Source of the DNA: Comamonas resistens
GTDB lineage: Bacteria > Pseudomonadota > Gammaproteobacteria > Burkholderiales > Burkholderiaceae_C
Direction of reading: 5' to 3'
Assembly (NCBI RefSeq): GCF_030064165.1
Contig: NZ_CP125947.1
Span: 1,116,001-1,180,000, forward strand
DNA: 64,000 nt
Shown: positions 9,253 to 20,566 of the stretch, piece after piece
Position numbering within the stretch: the stretch's first letter is position 1
Layout: every line of letters begins with the position of its first letter
Translations under genes and position numbers: made by a program
The notes under the pieces: generated by a model
The model's input: only the letters and a program-made list of their open reading frames with translations
Databases searched by the model: none
What the model was told of the DNA's origin: nothing

Positions 9253-10212
9253 TCAGTCTTGAGCAGGCGCAAGACCGCGGGCGCGTTGAAAGCGCTTGAG
9301 CGACCAGGCGATGCCAAGCAATATCAGCAAGATGGGAGCCAGCTCGCCAGGCAGCGGCAGGCGGCGCTCATAGATGAAATGGTAGGCCAGGGCGAACAAG
9401 GTCTCGAACACCAGCAACTGCCCCACAAAGGTGATGGGCAGGCGCTGGCTGGCGGCATTCCACATCCAGTTGCCCAGCCAGGATGAAAAAATGGCGATGC
9501 ACAGATTCAGCAGCCAGAACAGTTGCCAGCGCTGGGCAGGAATTGCAGGCTGATGGCTGTCGGGGCCGATCAGCCACAGCAAGGCCCAGAGCAGGGCACT
9601 GATCAGGCCGACCACCAGACCCCAGAGCGTGGACCACTCCGTGCCGTTGAAGCGGCTTTGCGCCAGATAGCGGGTGTTGTCCAGTGCGTAGCGGCTCCAG
9701 CTCAGCACGGCCAGGACAGCCAGCACCACGCCGAGCAGGTGACGGCCTGCCTGGGCCGATGGCTCGTCCGTCATGGCTCGGGTATTGATAAGCACAATGC
9801 CCGCCAGGATCAGCGCCATGGGGGCCAGCATGCGGCGCAGTGGAATTGCGCCCGTGGTCTTGCGGCCCAGCAAGGGCACGGTGACGGGCACCAGCCCCAC
9901 GATCAGCGAGGTGACGGCCATGCCTATCCACTGCACCGAGGTGGCGACCAGCGCGAAGTAGACGATGTTGCCTGTCAAGGCCAGCCAGATCAGATGGCGT
10001 ACATCGCTCGCCTGAAGCCTGGGCAGCAGGCGAGCGGCCTGGGGCAGGAAGACGCACAGTGCGACCAGGCCGTAGAGCACAAAGCGACCGAAGGTGATCT
10101 GCAGCGCCGAGAATTCCGGCAGCACCACGGGCACAAGAAAGATGGCGCCCCATAGCGCGCAGGCCGCCAGGGCAAAGCCAAAGCCGGAAAGAAAAGAGGT
10201 GCGGGAAGTCAT
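9253..10212 (-). CDS. EamA (DMT superfamily) transporter
   Basis: This 319-residue inner-membrane protein has about ten helices in two EamA repeats, beginning FGFALAACALWGAIF and VPVTVPLLGRKT. The start at 10212 (MTSRTSFLSG) was chosen because the open frame to the right encodes a polar non-membrane extension. Family members export amino acids or other small metabolites, but the substrate is not readable from sequence. It sits between argH and algZ, interrupting a neighbourhood that is direct in Pseudomonas. Confidence 0.85.
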   Translation of the reverse strand: MTSRTSFLSGFGFALAACALWGAIFLVPVVLPEFSALQITFGRFVLYGLVALCVFLPQAARLLPRLQASDVRHLIWLALTGNIVYFALVATSVQWIGMAVTSLIVGLVPVTVPLLGRKTTGAIPLRRMLAPMALILAGIVLINTRAMTDEPSAQAGRHLLGVVLAVLAVLSWSRYALDNTRYLAQSRFNGTEWSTLWGLVVGLISALLWALLWLIGPDSHQPAIPAQRWQLFWLLNLCIAIFSSWLGNWMWNAASQRLPITFVGQLLVFETLFALAYHFIYERRLPLPGELAPILLILLGIAWSLKRFQRARGLAPAQD

Positions 10213-10543
10213 GCCAGGGCTGCGCACAGCGAGGGCGCAGCGGTCAGGAGAAGGTTCTGGGCCGTGATTCTGCGCTGCAAGCCAAAGCCGCTGTGCGGCA
10301 CCTGACTTCCCGGTTTTTAATGAAAACAAGATGAAACGATTGCCTATCAAGCGCAAGAAGCTATGAATAAATGAGTGTCTGCTGCCATCGTCAGGCTTTG
10401 CCGCAGTGCCCGGCAATGGCTATGGCGGGCAAGAGCGCCAGTGGCGGGTCAGACCGATAAAATCCCCGTTTCTGCTTTGCACAGCCGTCACGCCAAACTT
10501 CTGCATTGGGCGGCCTGTGGTTTTACGGGATTGCTGTCCTCAC
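10213..10543. other. Divergent promoter region between the EamA gene and argH
   Basis: These 331 bases hold no gene I can support. A TAAAAT box at 10458-10463 is a possible -10 element for argH, about 80 bases before its ATG, but I see no convincing -35. A half copy of the dispersed repeat lies at 10341-10366 in minus orientation (ATAGCTTCTTGCGCTT). Confidence 0.4.
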
Positions 10544-11992
<1,449 letters not shown>

Positions 11993-12028
11993 TCAGGCTG
12001 AACTCTGTGGCGTAGTCATCACGCCGGG

Positions 12029-12056
12029 AAAGCGCCCTTACGGGGCGCTTTTGTTT
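12029..12056 (+). terminator. Terminator of argH
   Basis: The stem AAGCGCCC/GGGCGCTT (12030-12037 with 12043-12050) has a five-base loop and is followed by TTGTTTT. It lies 37 bases after the argH stop. Confidence 0.85.
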
Positions 12057-12088
12057 TGGTTAGCCTAGAAAAATTGAGGAGAAAACCC

Positions 12089-13069
12089 ATGACGCAAAAC
12101 CGTCGTCTGCTCTTGCGCGCCGCTGTTGGCGCAGCTGCAGCCAGTGCTCTGGCGCCCCTGGCCTGGGCGCAGTCCGCGCAGCCTATCAAAATCCTGGTGG
12201 GCTTTCCGCCGGGGGGCGGATCGGATGCGATTGCGCGCCTGCTGGCCGACAAGCTCAAGGACGAGCTGGGCGGCATGACCGTGCTGGTGGATAACCGCCC
12301 TGGTGCCGGGGGGCAGATCGCCGCCCAGATGCTCAAGGCAGCGCCTGCCGACGGCCATACCCTGTTTCTGACACATGACCACACCATTTCCATCCTGCCC
12401 CAGGTGGTGAGAAAGCCGGGCTTTGATCCGCGGCAGGATTTCGTTCCCGTGGCAGGCATAGCGACCTTTGTGAATGCGCTGGCCGTATCCAGCAACACGC
12501 CGGCCAAGAATCTGGCCGAGTACATGGCCTGGGTCAAGAGCGAAGCCAAGCGAGGCTCGATAGGCATTCCGGCTCCGGCATCGACGCCGGAGTTTCTGGT
12601 CAAGATTCTGGCCGAGCATTACAAGCTGGATCTGGTGGCCGCGCCATATCGCGGCAGTGCCCCATTGCTGGCCGATATGCTGGGCAACCAGATTCCGGCA
12701 GGCATCGCTTCGGTGCCGGACTTCATGGAGAACCACAAGGCCGGCAAGCTGCGCGTGATCGGTGTGCTGGGGGCCAAGCGTCAGGCTTCCATGCCCGAGG
12801 TGCCGACCTTGCTGGAGCAGGGCATCAAGGGCTTTGAAGATCCTCCGTACTACGGTATCTATGCGCCCAAGGGAACGCCGCAGACATTTGTGGAGCGCTT
12901 TTCCATTGCCGTGGCGAATGTGCTCAAGCAACGTGACGTCTATGCACAGCTGACCGCATTGGGGCTTACAGTTGGATACATGAATCCTGCGCAGTTGGCT
13001 GCTCGGGAAAGTGCCTATACCGGGGTTTGGGCCGGTATCATTCGTCGCAGCGGTTTTCAGCCGCAGTAG
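12089..13069 (+). CDS. Bug/TctC family tripartite tricarboxylate-type solute-binding protein
   Basis: This 326-residue periplasmic binding protein has an N-terminal signal with twin Arg (TQNRRLLLRAAVGAAAA) cleaved near AWA-QS. The family hallmarks are clear: the first beta strand and loop IKILVGFPPGGGSDAIAR, the GAGGQIAAQMLKAAPADGHT block, and a C-terminal VWAGIIRRSGFQPQ. The ATG at 12089 is preceded by GAGGAG. No TctA/TctB membrane genes are adjacent, so it is one of the orphan Bug proteins typical of Burkholderiales. Ligands are usually carboxylates or aromatic acids; which one cannot be told here. Confidence 0.93.
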   Translation: MTQNRRLLLRAAVGAAAASALAPLAWAQSAQPIKILVGFPPGGGSDAIARLLADKLKDELGGMTVLVDNRPGAGGQIAAQMLKAAPADGHTLFLTHDHTISILPQVVRKPGFDPRQDFVPVAGIATFVNALAVSSNTPAKNLAEYMAWVKSEAKRGSIGIPAPASTPEFLVKILAEHYKLDLVAAPYRGSAPLLADMLGNQIPAGIASVPDFMENHKAGKLRVIGVLGAKRQASMPEVPTLLEQGIKGFEDPPYYGIYAPKGTPQTFVERFSIAVANVLKQRDVYAQLTALGLTVGYMNPAQLAARESAYTGVWAGIIRRSGFQPQ

Positions 13070-13095
13070 TCCGCGCGTGCTGCACAGGCGCCTCA

Positions 13096-13130
13096 AGGCC
13101 CTGCTTCACTGGTGGAAGCAGGGCTTTTTT
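13096..13130 (+). terminator. Terminator after the Bug protein gene
   Basis: A ten-base stem, GCCCTGCTTC/GAAGCAGGGC (13098-13107 with 13115-13124), has a seven-base loop and is followed by six Ts. Confidence 0.88.
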
Positions 13131-13231
13131 GTATCTGTTGTCACTGATTTGTGACCTGCTGCGAGCCGGGATCGAACTCCAAATTCAAACATCAAGGCCG
13201 GCGTCGGAGGGCCTTAAACAGGGATGACTCT

Positions 13232-16200
13232 ATGACTGTGCCAAGCACGGATACGAGCGGAGCAAGAGAAATCATCACAAGCCAGCCATCGACCGGCTGG
13301 CGCAAGCTGCTGGGGGCCAGCCTGCTTCTGGGGCTGGCTGCCACGGCGGCCCATGCCGTGGGGGTCAGGCAGTTCAGTCCGCAGGGCGATGTCAGCAGGG
13401 TGGGCCAGGTGGTGGTGCAGCTCGATGGCGCTGGCGTACGTTTTGGTGACCCCAAGGCCGAAGCTCCGGTGACGCTGCAGTGCAGCAACGCCGAGGCTGC
13501 CAAGGGTTACGGGCGCTGGAACAGCGAGAAGGAATGGGTTTTTGACTTCAACCAGAACCTGCCCGCCGGCGTGCGCTGCACAGCGCAGATCAACCCCAAG
13601 TTCAAGACCACGGCAGGCACAGCACTGACGGGCGCTGCCAGCTATCAATTTCAGACCGGCGGACCACAGGTTTCGAGCATCTCTCCGGACACCTACGAGT
13701 CGGTGGACGAGCAGCAGTATTTCGCGCTGCGCCTGACGGGGGCTGCCACCACGGACAGTCTGCAAAAGCGTGTCTGGTGCACCTCCGAAGGCGTGGGTGA
13801 ACGCATTCCCGTGCAGCTGATCGAGGGCAAGGAGCGCGACGCCGTGCTCAAGCAGCAACACTGGGACAAGGATGCCGCCAAGAACCCGCAGAGCTATGCG
13901 GTGCTGGCCTGTAACCGCCGCCTGACATCGGGCAGCAAGATGACCCTGGTCTATGGCAAGGGCGTGGCCATGGCCAATGGCCTGGTCAGCAAGGATGAGC
14001 AGCGCTACGAGTATCAGGTGCGCGAGCCCTTCTCGGCCGACTTCAGCTGCGAGCGCGAGAATGCCAACTCTGCCTGCTTGCCGATTCGCCCCATGCGCCT
14101 GTCGTTCAATGCGCCGGTGCCCCGCAAGTTGATGGAAGCCATCCGTCTCAAGAGCGGCGCCTCGGCTGTGGCTCCCATCATCGAGCAAAACGGCGACAAG
14201 CTTGCCGAAGACTCGCTGGTGGATTCGGTGACCTTCCCGGCCACCATGACGGCGAACGCCAAATACACCATCGAGCTGCCGCCGCAGTTCAAGGATGCGG
14301 CCGGCCGCACGTTGAGCAATGCGAACATGTTCCCCCTGGCCACGGCCACGGGCAATCTGCCGCCGCTGGTCAAGTTTGCTGCCGCGCCTTTCGGCATTGT
14401 CGAGCGCTTTGCCGAAGGCCCCAATGGCCCGGCGCTGCTGCCCGTGACGCTGCGCAATGTGGAGCCCGATCTGGCGGCAAGGTCGCTGGATGCCAGCGTG
14501 GTGCGCACCAAGAAAGGTGGCTCGGACGCCGACATCATTGCCTGGTTGAACAAGGTGGAGCGCTACAACGACTATAGCGTCGAGCGCAAGCGTGCTCAGC
14601 TTGATGTGCGTGTTCTGCCTCCGGTCATCAATGATGACAAGCACTGGGTGCAGTCGCGCATGCTGTCGCTGCTGGATGGCCAGAACCAGGTCCAGATGCT
14701 GGACATGCCCAAGGCTTCCAAGGGAGATCCCCGTCCGTTTGAAGTCGTGGGCATTCCCATGAATCCAGGCTTCCAGGTCGTCGAAATCGCCTCGCCCATG
14801 CTGGGCAAATCGCTGCTGGATGAAGGCTATGGCGCGGGGCGCACCATGTATGTGCGTACTTCGGTGCTGGTGACCAATCTGGCCGTGCATTTCAAGCTGG
14901 GCCGCGAAAGCTCCATCGCCTGGGTGACCTCGCTGGACAAGGGCAAGGCCGTGCCCGGAGCCACGGTGCAGATCTCCGACTGCGGCGGTCGGGCCATTGC
15001 TTCGGCCGTGACCAACGAGCAAGGTGTGGTGACCTTCAAGGGGCTGGAACCCAGCGCCCCCCGATGTGTCGGCGACAACTACAGCAACCATAGCGGCAAT
15101 TACTTTGTCAGCGCCCGTGTGAATACCAACGCAGGCGAGGACATGGCCTTTGTCTGGAGCAACTGGCAAAAAGGTATTGAGCCCTGGCGTTTCAATGTCC
15201 CCACCAGCTCCAACAGCCAGCGCGACGAAGTTGCTCATACGGTGTTCGACCGAATGCTGTTCCGCGCCGGCGAGACCGTGTCCATGAAGCATCTGATGCG
15301 CGATCTGGTCGGTCCCGGCGGCAAGAACAATGGCTTTGTGCTGCCCTCCAGCTTTCCTGACAAGCTGACGATCACCCATCTGGGCAGCGGTCAGCGCTTC
15401 ACACAGGCTCTGAACTGGAAGAGCAACGGCAGTGCCAGCAGCGAGTTCGCCATTCCCAAGGCTGCCAAACTCGGTGAATACTCGGTGCAACTGGGCTACG
15501 AGGGCAACAGCCATGGCCGCCCCAGCTTCAACACAGGTATCTTCCGTGTCGAAGAGTTCCGCCTGCCCGTGATGGAAGGCCGTGTGGGGCCCGCCAGCAA
15601 GGATGCGCTCTATGCCGTCACCAGCGTGCCGGCTGAAGTGCAGATCAACTACGTCTCCGGCGGTGCCGCAGCGAATCTTCCGGTCAAGGTTTCTGCCTTG
15701 ATGCGCGGCAAATCGCCCGATTTTTCGGGCTGGGATGGCTTCAGCTTCAACGCACCGCGTAGCGCACAGGACGTGGGCAACAGCGATGACGAGGAAGCCA
15801 CGGCCAGCGACGACACCAAGGTGGTGGCCGACAAATTGCCCGTAACACTGGACAAGAACGGCCTGGGCAAAGTCACCATCGACAAGCTGCCCAAGTCCTC
15901 CGAGCCGCGCGAGCTGCTGATGGAGGCCACCTATGCCGACCCTAACGGCGAGGTGCAGACCCTGCGCAGCACGCGTACCATCTGGCCCGCCGCCGTGGTG
16001 GCTGGCGTGCGCTCGGAAAGCTGGGTGTCTGTGGACCGCAAGCTCAGCTTCCAGGCGTTGACGCTGGATACCGCAGGCAAGGTCCAGGCCGGTGTGCCCG
16101 TCAAGGTCGAGGCCGTGGCGCGCATCACCACCTCCAGCCGCAAGCGTCTGGTGGGGGGCTTTTACAGCTATGACAACCAGACCACGCTGAAGTCGCTGGG

Positions 16201-19200
16201 CACCGTGTGCTCGGGCACATCGGACAGCCACGGTCTGCTGCAGTGCGAGGCACAGCTTTCGCAGCCTGGCGAGGTGGAGCTGATTGTGCGTGCGGCCGAC
16301 AAGGATGGCCGCACTGCGCAGGCAGCGACATCGGTCTGGGTGACGGGCAAGGGCGAGATCTGGTTCGGCGGTGAAGACCATGACCGCATGGATGTGCTGT
16401 CCGAACGCAAGAGCTATGAGCCCGGTGAGACCGCGCGCTTTCAGGTGCGCATGCCTTTCCGCCAGGCTACGGCCCTGGTATCCGTGGAGCGTGAAGGTGT
16501 GATCAGCACCCAGGTGGTCGAGCTGACGGGTGAGAACCCCACGGTCGAACTCAAGGTTCAGGAAGACTGGGGCCCCAATGTCTACGTCAGTGTGCTGGCC
16601 CTGCGCGGTCGCCTGATGGAAGTGCCCTGGTACAGCTTCTTTACCTGGGGCTTCAAGTCGCCGCTGGAATGGTGGCGCGCCTTCTGGAACGATGGCAAGG
16701 AATACATCGCACCTACGGCGATGGTCGATCTGTCCAAGCCCGCTTTCCGCTTCGGCATGGCCGAAATCAATGTGGGCCTGAAGGGGCACACCATCGATGT
16801 GAAGGTCACATCGGACAAGGCCAGCTACAAGGTGCGCGGCACCGCCAAGGTGACCATCAAGGGTACATTGCCTGATGGCAAGCCCGCTGCCGGCGCCCAT
16901 GTGGCACTGGCTGCAGTGGACCAGGCGCTGCTGGAGCTGATGCCCAATACCAGCTGGAACCTGCTGGACGCCATGATGACGCGCCGCGACTGGGGCGTGC
17001 AGACAGCGACGGCGCAGATGGAAATCATCGGCCGCAGGCACTATGGCAAGAAGGCCGTTCCCGCCGGCGGTGGCGGTGGTCGCAGCCCCACGCGTGAACT
17101 GCTCAACACCTTGCTGGTGTGGATGCCCGATGTGGTGCTGGATGCCAATGGCATGGCACTGGTCGATGTGCCGCTCAACGACGCGCTGACCACCTTCCAG
17201 GTGGTGGCTGTGGCCGATGCGGGCACCAGCCTGTTCGGTAAAGGCCAGGCAGCGATTCGCACCACGCAGGATCTGCAGATCATCAGCGGCCTGCCGCCGT
17301 TGGTGCGCGAGGACGATCTGTTCCGCGCGCAGGTCACGCTGCGCAACACCTCGGCCAAGGCCATGAAGGTGGAAGTCACACCGCGTGCCACGCTGCTGGA
17401 GCTAAAGGCCCAGACCGTGGAGATCCCTGCAGGCGAAGCGCGTGAAGTGGCCTGGGATGTCAAGGCTCCGGCCCAGCTCTCGGGCACGCGTGCCGAGGCG
17501 CTGATCTGGGAAATTGCGGCCCGCGATACCAGTGGCGGCGCCGACGCTGCGCAAGACGCTCTCAAGGTCAGCCAGCGCATCGTGCCGGCCGTGCCCTTGA
17601 GCGTGCAGCAAGCCACTCTGGTTCAGGTGGACGGCAGCTTCACCATGCCTGTGGCACCGCCTGCAGATGCTCTGCCCGGTCGTGGCGGTCTGCAGATGTC
17701 GCTGGTGCCCAAGCTGACCGAAGGTCTGCCGGGCGTGCGCGACTGGTGGGCCCGCTACCCCTATTCGTGCCTGGAGCAGACCACCAGCAAGGCCGTGGGT
17801 ATGAACAGCCCCGAGCTGTGGAGCAACACCATGGCTCAGTTGCCCAACTATCTGGACCGAGATGGTCTGGCCAGCTATTTCCCGCTGCAGGAGGGTACGA
17901 GAAACCTCGGCAGCGATACGCTGACTGCGCATCTGCTGAACATGTCGGCTCTGGCTCAGGGCGTGGACAAGAGCTATGTGATCCCCGCTGCCGAGCGTGC
18001 TCGCATGGAGGATGGTCTGGTCGCCTTTGTGGAGGGCCGTATCCAGCGCGACTTCTGGAGCCCCCGAAAGGACCTGGAAATGCGCAAGCTGGCGGCAATT
18101 GCCGCGCTGGCACTGTCCGGCAAGGCCACGCCGCGCATGCTCGACAGCATCAACATCACGCCCAACCAGTGGCCCACACACTCGGTCATCGATCTGGTGA
18201 TGCTGTTGCAACGCATGAAGGACGCACCGCAGCGCGATGAGCGACTGGCCCAGGCGCAGCAGATCCTGCGTTCGCGCCTGACCTTCAACGGAACGCGCGC
18301 GGGCTTCAGCACCGAGCAGGACGACAGCTGGTGGTGGCTGATGCAAGGCCCTGACGTGAATCTGGCACGCCTGATTCTGGTCACGATCAACGACCCCAGC
18401 TGGGCGCCCGATATGCCGCGTCTGGTCAGCGGCTTTATCGCACGCCAGCAGGCCGGTGCCTGGAACACGACGACGGCCAACCTCTGGGGTGCGCTGGCGC
18501 TGCGCCGCTTCTCGGCCAAGTTCGAATCCGAGCCCGTGGCCGGCACGACTGTGGCCAGCCTGGGCGGCAACGAGGCCAAGGTGGACTGGAACACTGTGAA
18601 GCGCGCCACGACGGAAGATGCGCAGGGCGCAGCCCATGTGGCCAGCGCCTTTGGCGAGCCCGTGCGAGCCGGTGGCCTGATGAACAACTCCATGTTCATG
18701 CCCTGGGCCAAGGCCGGCAAGGGCCAGCTCAGCGTGAGCCAGCAAGGCACGGGCAAGCCCTGGCTGACCGTGCAGTCCGTGGCTGCCGTGGTGCTGAAAG
18801 CGCCTTTCGCTTCCGGCTACAGCGTCAAGAAGACCATCACGCCCGTGGAGCAGGCGGACAAGGGCTTCCTGGGCGGTGGTCAGTACACCCGTGGCGATGT
18901 GCTGCGCGTGACGCTGGAAGTACAGGCCAAGACCGATATGACCTGGGTGGCGATCTCTGACCCCATCCCCACGGGCGCCACCATTTTGGGCGGCGGTCTG
19001 GGTCGCGATTCGGAAATTGCCTCCAAGGGTGAAAAGCAGGAAGGCGCGGGCTGGCTCGCTTATGAGGAGCGCAGCTTCGAGGCCTACCGTGCTTACTATC
19101 AGTACCTGCCCGCAGGTACCAGCAAGGTCGAGTACACCGTGCGCCTGAACAACGCCGGTGAGTTCGCTTTGCCGCCCACGCGTGTCGAAGCGCTGTATGC

Positions 19201-19258
19201 GCCCGAGATGTTCGGCGAGTCGCCGAATGCCAAGTTGAAGGTGTCCATGCCCAAGTAG
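13232..19258 (+). CDS. Bacterial alpha-2-macroglobulin family protein with thioester
   Basis: This giant secreted protein (about 2008 residues) begins with an N-terminal segment of about 42 residues that looks like a Sec signal (WRKLLGASLLLGLAATAAHA). There is no lipobox Cys, unlike E. coli YfhM. A series of MG-type beta-sandwich domains, a bait-like middle region and the thioester motif CLEQ at about residue 1513 (YPYSCLEQTTSKAVG) follow. The thioester domain shows the usual alpha-helical repeats around it. Family members trap attacking proteases in the periplasm and usually pair with the peptidoglycan synthase PbpC, which is encoded 6.5 kb downstream. At 2008 residues it is longer than YfhM (about 1650), with most of the extra length before the thioester. 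Confidence 0.93.
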   Translation: MTVPSTDTSGAREIITSQPSTGWRKLLGASLLLGLAATAAHAVGVRQFSPQGDVSRVGQVVVQLDGAGVRFGDPKAEAPVTLQCSNAEAAKGYGRWNSEKEWVFDFNQNLPAGVRCTAQINPKFKTTAGTALTGAASYQFQTGGPQVSSISPDTYESVDEQQYFALRLTGAATTDSLQKRVWCTSEGVGERIPVQLIEGKERDAVLKQQHWDKDAAKNPQSYAVLACNRRLTSGSKMTLVYGKGVAMANGLVSKDEQRYEYQVREPFSADFSCERENANSACLPIRPMRLSFNAPVPRKLMEAIRLKSGASAVAPIIEQNGDKLAEDSLVDSVTFPATMTANAKYTIELPPQFKDAAGRTLSNANMFPLATATGNLPPLVKFAAAPFGIVERFAEGPNGPALLPVTLRNVEPDLAARSLDASVVRTKKGGSDADIIAWLNKVERYNDYSVERKRAQLDVRVLPPVINDDKHWVQSRMLSLLDGQNQVQMLDMPKASKGDPRPFEVVGIPMNPGFQVVEIASPMLGKSLLDEGYGAGRTMYVRTSVLVTNLAVHFKLGRESSIAWVTSLDKGKAVPGATVQISDCGGRAIASAVTNEQGVVTFKGLEPSAPRCVGDNYSNHSGNYFVSARVNTNAGEDMAFVWSNWQKGIEPWRFNVPTSSNSQRDEVAHTVFDRMLFRAGETVSMKHLMRDLVGPGGKNNGFVLPSSFPDKLTITHLGSGQRFTQALNWKSNGSASSEFAIPKAAKLGEYSVQLGYEGNSHGRPSFNTGIFRVEEFRLPVMEGRVGPASKDALYAVTSVPAEVQINYVSGGAAANLPVKVSALMRGKSPDFSGWDGFSFNAPRSAQDVGNSDDEEATASDDTKVVADKLPVTLDKNGLGKVTIDKLPKSSEPRELLMEATYADPNGEVQTLRSTRTIWPAAVVAGVRSESWVSVDRKLSFQALTLDTAGKVQAGVPVKVEAVARITTSSRKRLVGGFYSYDNQTTLKSLGTVCSGTSDSHGLLQCEAQLSQPGEVELIVRAADKDGRTAQAATSVWVTGKGEIWFGGEDHDRMDVLSERKSYEPGETARFQVRMPFRQATALVSVEREGVISTQVVELTGENPTVELKVQEDWGPNVYVSVLALRGRLMEVPWYSFFTWGFKSPLEWWRAFWNDGKEYIAPTAMVDLSKPAFRFGMAEINVGLKGHTIDVKVTSDKASYKVRGTAKVTIKGTLPDGKPAAGAHVALAAVDQALLELMPNTSWNLLDAMMTRRDWGVQTATAQMEIIGRRHYGKKAVPAGGGGGRSPTRELLNTLLVWMPDVVLDANGMALVDVPLNDALTTFQVVAVADAGTSLFGKGQAAIRTTQDLQIISGLPPLVREDDLFRAQVTLRNTSAKAMKVEVTPRATLLELKAQTVEIPAGEAREVAWDVKAPAQLSGTRAEALIWEIAARDTSGGADAAQDALKVSQRIVPAVPLSVQQATLVQVDGSFTMPVAPPADALPGRGGLQMSLVPKLTEGLPGVRDWWARYPYSCLEQTTSKAVGMNSPELWSNTMAQLPNYLDRDGLASYFPLQEGTRNLGSDTLTAHLLNMSALAQGVDKSYVIPAAERARMEDGLVAFVEGRIQRDFWSPRKDLEMRKLAAIAALALSGKATPRMLDSINITPNQWPTHSVIDLVMLLQRMKDAPQRDERLAQAQQILRSRLTFNGTRAGFSTEQDDSWWWLMQGPDVNLARLILVTINDPSWAPDMPRLVSGFIARQQAGAWNTTTANLWGALALRRFSAKFESEPVAGTTVASLGGNEAKVDWNTVKRATTEDAQGAAHVASAFGEPVRAGGLMNNSMFMPWAKAGKGQLSVSQQGTGKPWLTVQSVAAVVLKAPFASGYSVKKTITPVEQADKGFLGGGQYTRGDVLRVTLEVQAKTDMTWVAISDPIPTGATILGGGLGRDSEIASKGEKQEGAGWLAYEERSFEAYRAYYQYLPAGTSKVEYTVRLNNAGEFALPPTRVEALYAPEMFGESPNAKLKVSMPK

Positions 19259-19273
19259 CCGCAGCCTCGCTGC

Positions 19274-19308
19274 AAAGCCCCGGTCAGTGCAAGCTGCCGG
19301 GGCTTTTT
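19274..19308 (+). terminator. Terminator of the macroglobulin gene
   Basis: The ten-base stem AAAGCCCCGG/CCGGGGCTTT is closed by a 13-base loop and ends in a T-run. It separates the macroglobulin gene from the ABC importer genes. Confidence 0.85.
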
Positions 19309-19372
19309 CATGGCCGCTGTACGCTACCCGCTCTGACATGCGCTTGTCATGTTCAGTTTCTAGACTGGCGCG

Positions 19373-20470
19373 ATGTCTTTGATCGAGCTGGAGAACGTTG
19401 CCAAATCCTGGGGCAACACCACGGCCTTGCAGGCCGTGAATCTGAGAATTGAGCCAGGCTCGTTTTGTGTTTTGCTGGGCCCTTCGGGCTGCGGAAAATC
19501 CACCACCTTGCGCATGATTGCCGGACTGGATACGCCCAGCTCTGGTACGGTGCGCATCGATGGTCGCGACGTCACCCATCTGCCGCCGGCCGAGCGCGGC
19601 ATTGCCATGGTGTTCCAGAACTATGCGCTGTTTCCCCATCTGACAGTAGCCGACAACATCCAGTTCGGCCTGCAGGTGCGCAAGCTGCCCAAGGCCGAAT
19701 GCATGCAGCGCCTGCAGCAGACGGCCGAGCTGCTGGGCCTGACTGCCTTGCTGGATCGCAAGCCCGGTCAGCTTTCGGGCGGCCAGCAGCAGCGTGTGGC
19801 GCTGGGCCGGGCACTGGTGGCCCGGGCCAAGGTCTGCCTGATGGACGAGCCGCTGTCCAACCTCGATGCCCAGCTACGTCAGGAAATGCGCGCCGAGCTG
19901 CGCGAGCTGCAGCAGCGTCTGGGTCTTACGGTGGTCTATGTGACCCACGATCAGGCCGAGGCCATGAGCATGGCCGATCAGGTCGTTCTGCTGCATCAGG
20001 GGCATGTCGAGCAATGCGCCAGACCCCGTGACATCTATGCTCAGCCTGCCACGACTTTTGCTGCACGCTTTATCGGCACACCGGCCATGAACATCGTCAG
20101 GCTGCAAGGGCGAGGCATTGCTGGCAGCGATTGCGAAGTGGCTCCCAGCATGGTGGCAGGCAGTGCCTACCCGCAGCTCATGGGCATCAGACCTGAACTG
20201 ATTGCCGTCGCTTCAGACCGCCAAGGTGTATTGGCCACCGTGCAGGGGTTTGAGTATCTGGGTGCCGATCTGGTGCTGCGCTGCCTTGTGGGCACGGAGT
20301 TGCTGACGGTGCGTGCACCGGGCAACGCCCATGCAGGTCTGGAACCCGGGCACAGCGTGTATCTGCAATGGCCTGCCACGGCGGCGCACTGGTTTGATGG
20401 CCAGAGCCGGCGTATCGAAGCGCTGTCCGCAGACCTGGCTGCAGACCCGCTGTTTCTGGCCAGTGCCTGA
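19373..20470 (+). CDS. Ugp/MalK-type ABC transporter ATP-binding protein
   Basis: This 365-residue carbohydrate-type (CUT1) ATPase has Walker A GPSGCGKSTTL, Q-loop VFQNYALFPHLTV, signature LSGGQQQRVALGRALV, Walker B CLMDEPLSNLD and H-loop VYVTHDQAEAM. A C-terminal TOBE/MalK-like regulatory domain (about residues 235-355) follows. It energises the importer encoded just downstream. The ATG at 19373 lies 115 bases after the macroglobulin stop. Gene order ATPase-binding protein-permease-permease differs from E. coli ugpBAEC. Confidence 0.93.
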   Translation: MSLIELENVAKSWGNTTALQAVNLRIEPGSFCVLLGPSGCGKSTTLRMIAGLDTPSSGTVRIDGRDVTHLPPAERGIAMVFQNYALFPHLTVADNIQFGLQVRKLPKAECMQRLQQTAELLGLTALLDRKPGQLSGGQQQRVALGRALVARAKVCLMDEPLSNLDAQLRQEMRAELRELQQRLGLTVVYVTHDQAEAMSMADQVVLLHQGHVEQCARPRDIYAQPATTFAARFIGTPAMNIVRLQGRGIAGSDCEVAPSMVAGSAYPQLMGIRPELIAVASDRQGVLATVQGFEYLGADLVLRCLVGTELLTVRAPGNAHAGLEPGHSVYLQWPATAAHWFDGQSRRIEALSADLAADPLFLASA

Positions 20471-20489
20471 GCACTTCTGATGTCTTGTG

Positions 20490-20524
20490 CCGGAGCCTCC
20501 ATCTCGCATCGGCTCCGGATTTTC
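20490..20524 (+). terminator. Possible attenuator or terminator between ATPase and binding-protein genes
   Basis: The stem CCGGAGCC/GGCTCCGG (20490-20497 with 20511-20518) is followed by ATTTTCGATTTTC, an interrupted T-rich tract. It may lower or end transcription before the binding-protein gene, or be a stabilising hairpin. Confidence 0.5.
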
Positions 20525-20566
20525 GATTTTCTGTTTCGCATCCGCTGATCCCGAGGAGGAATTCCC

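Noticed and set aside
13214..17041. A 1275-codon open frame on the minus strand opposite the macroglobulin gene
   Set aside because: It is His/Gly/Gln-rich with no recognisable domain. It mirrors a clearly conserved gene in GC-rich DNA, where antisense frames stay open by codon bias.
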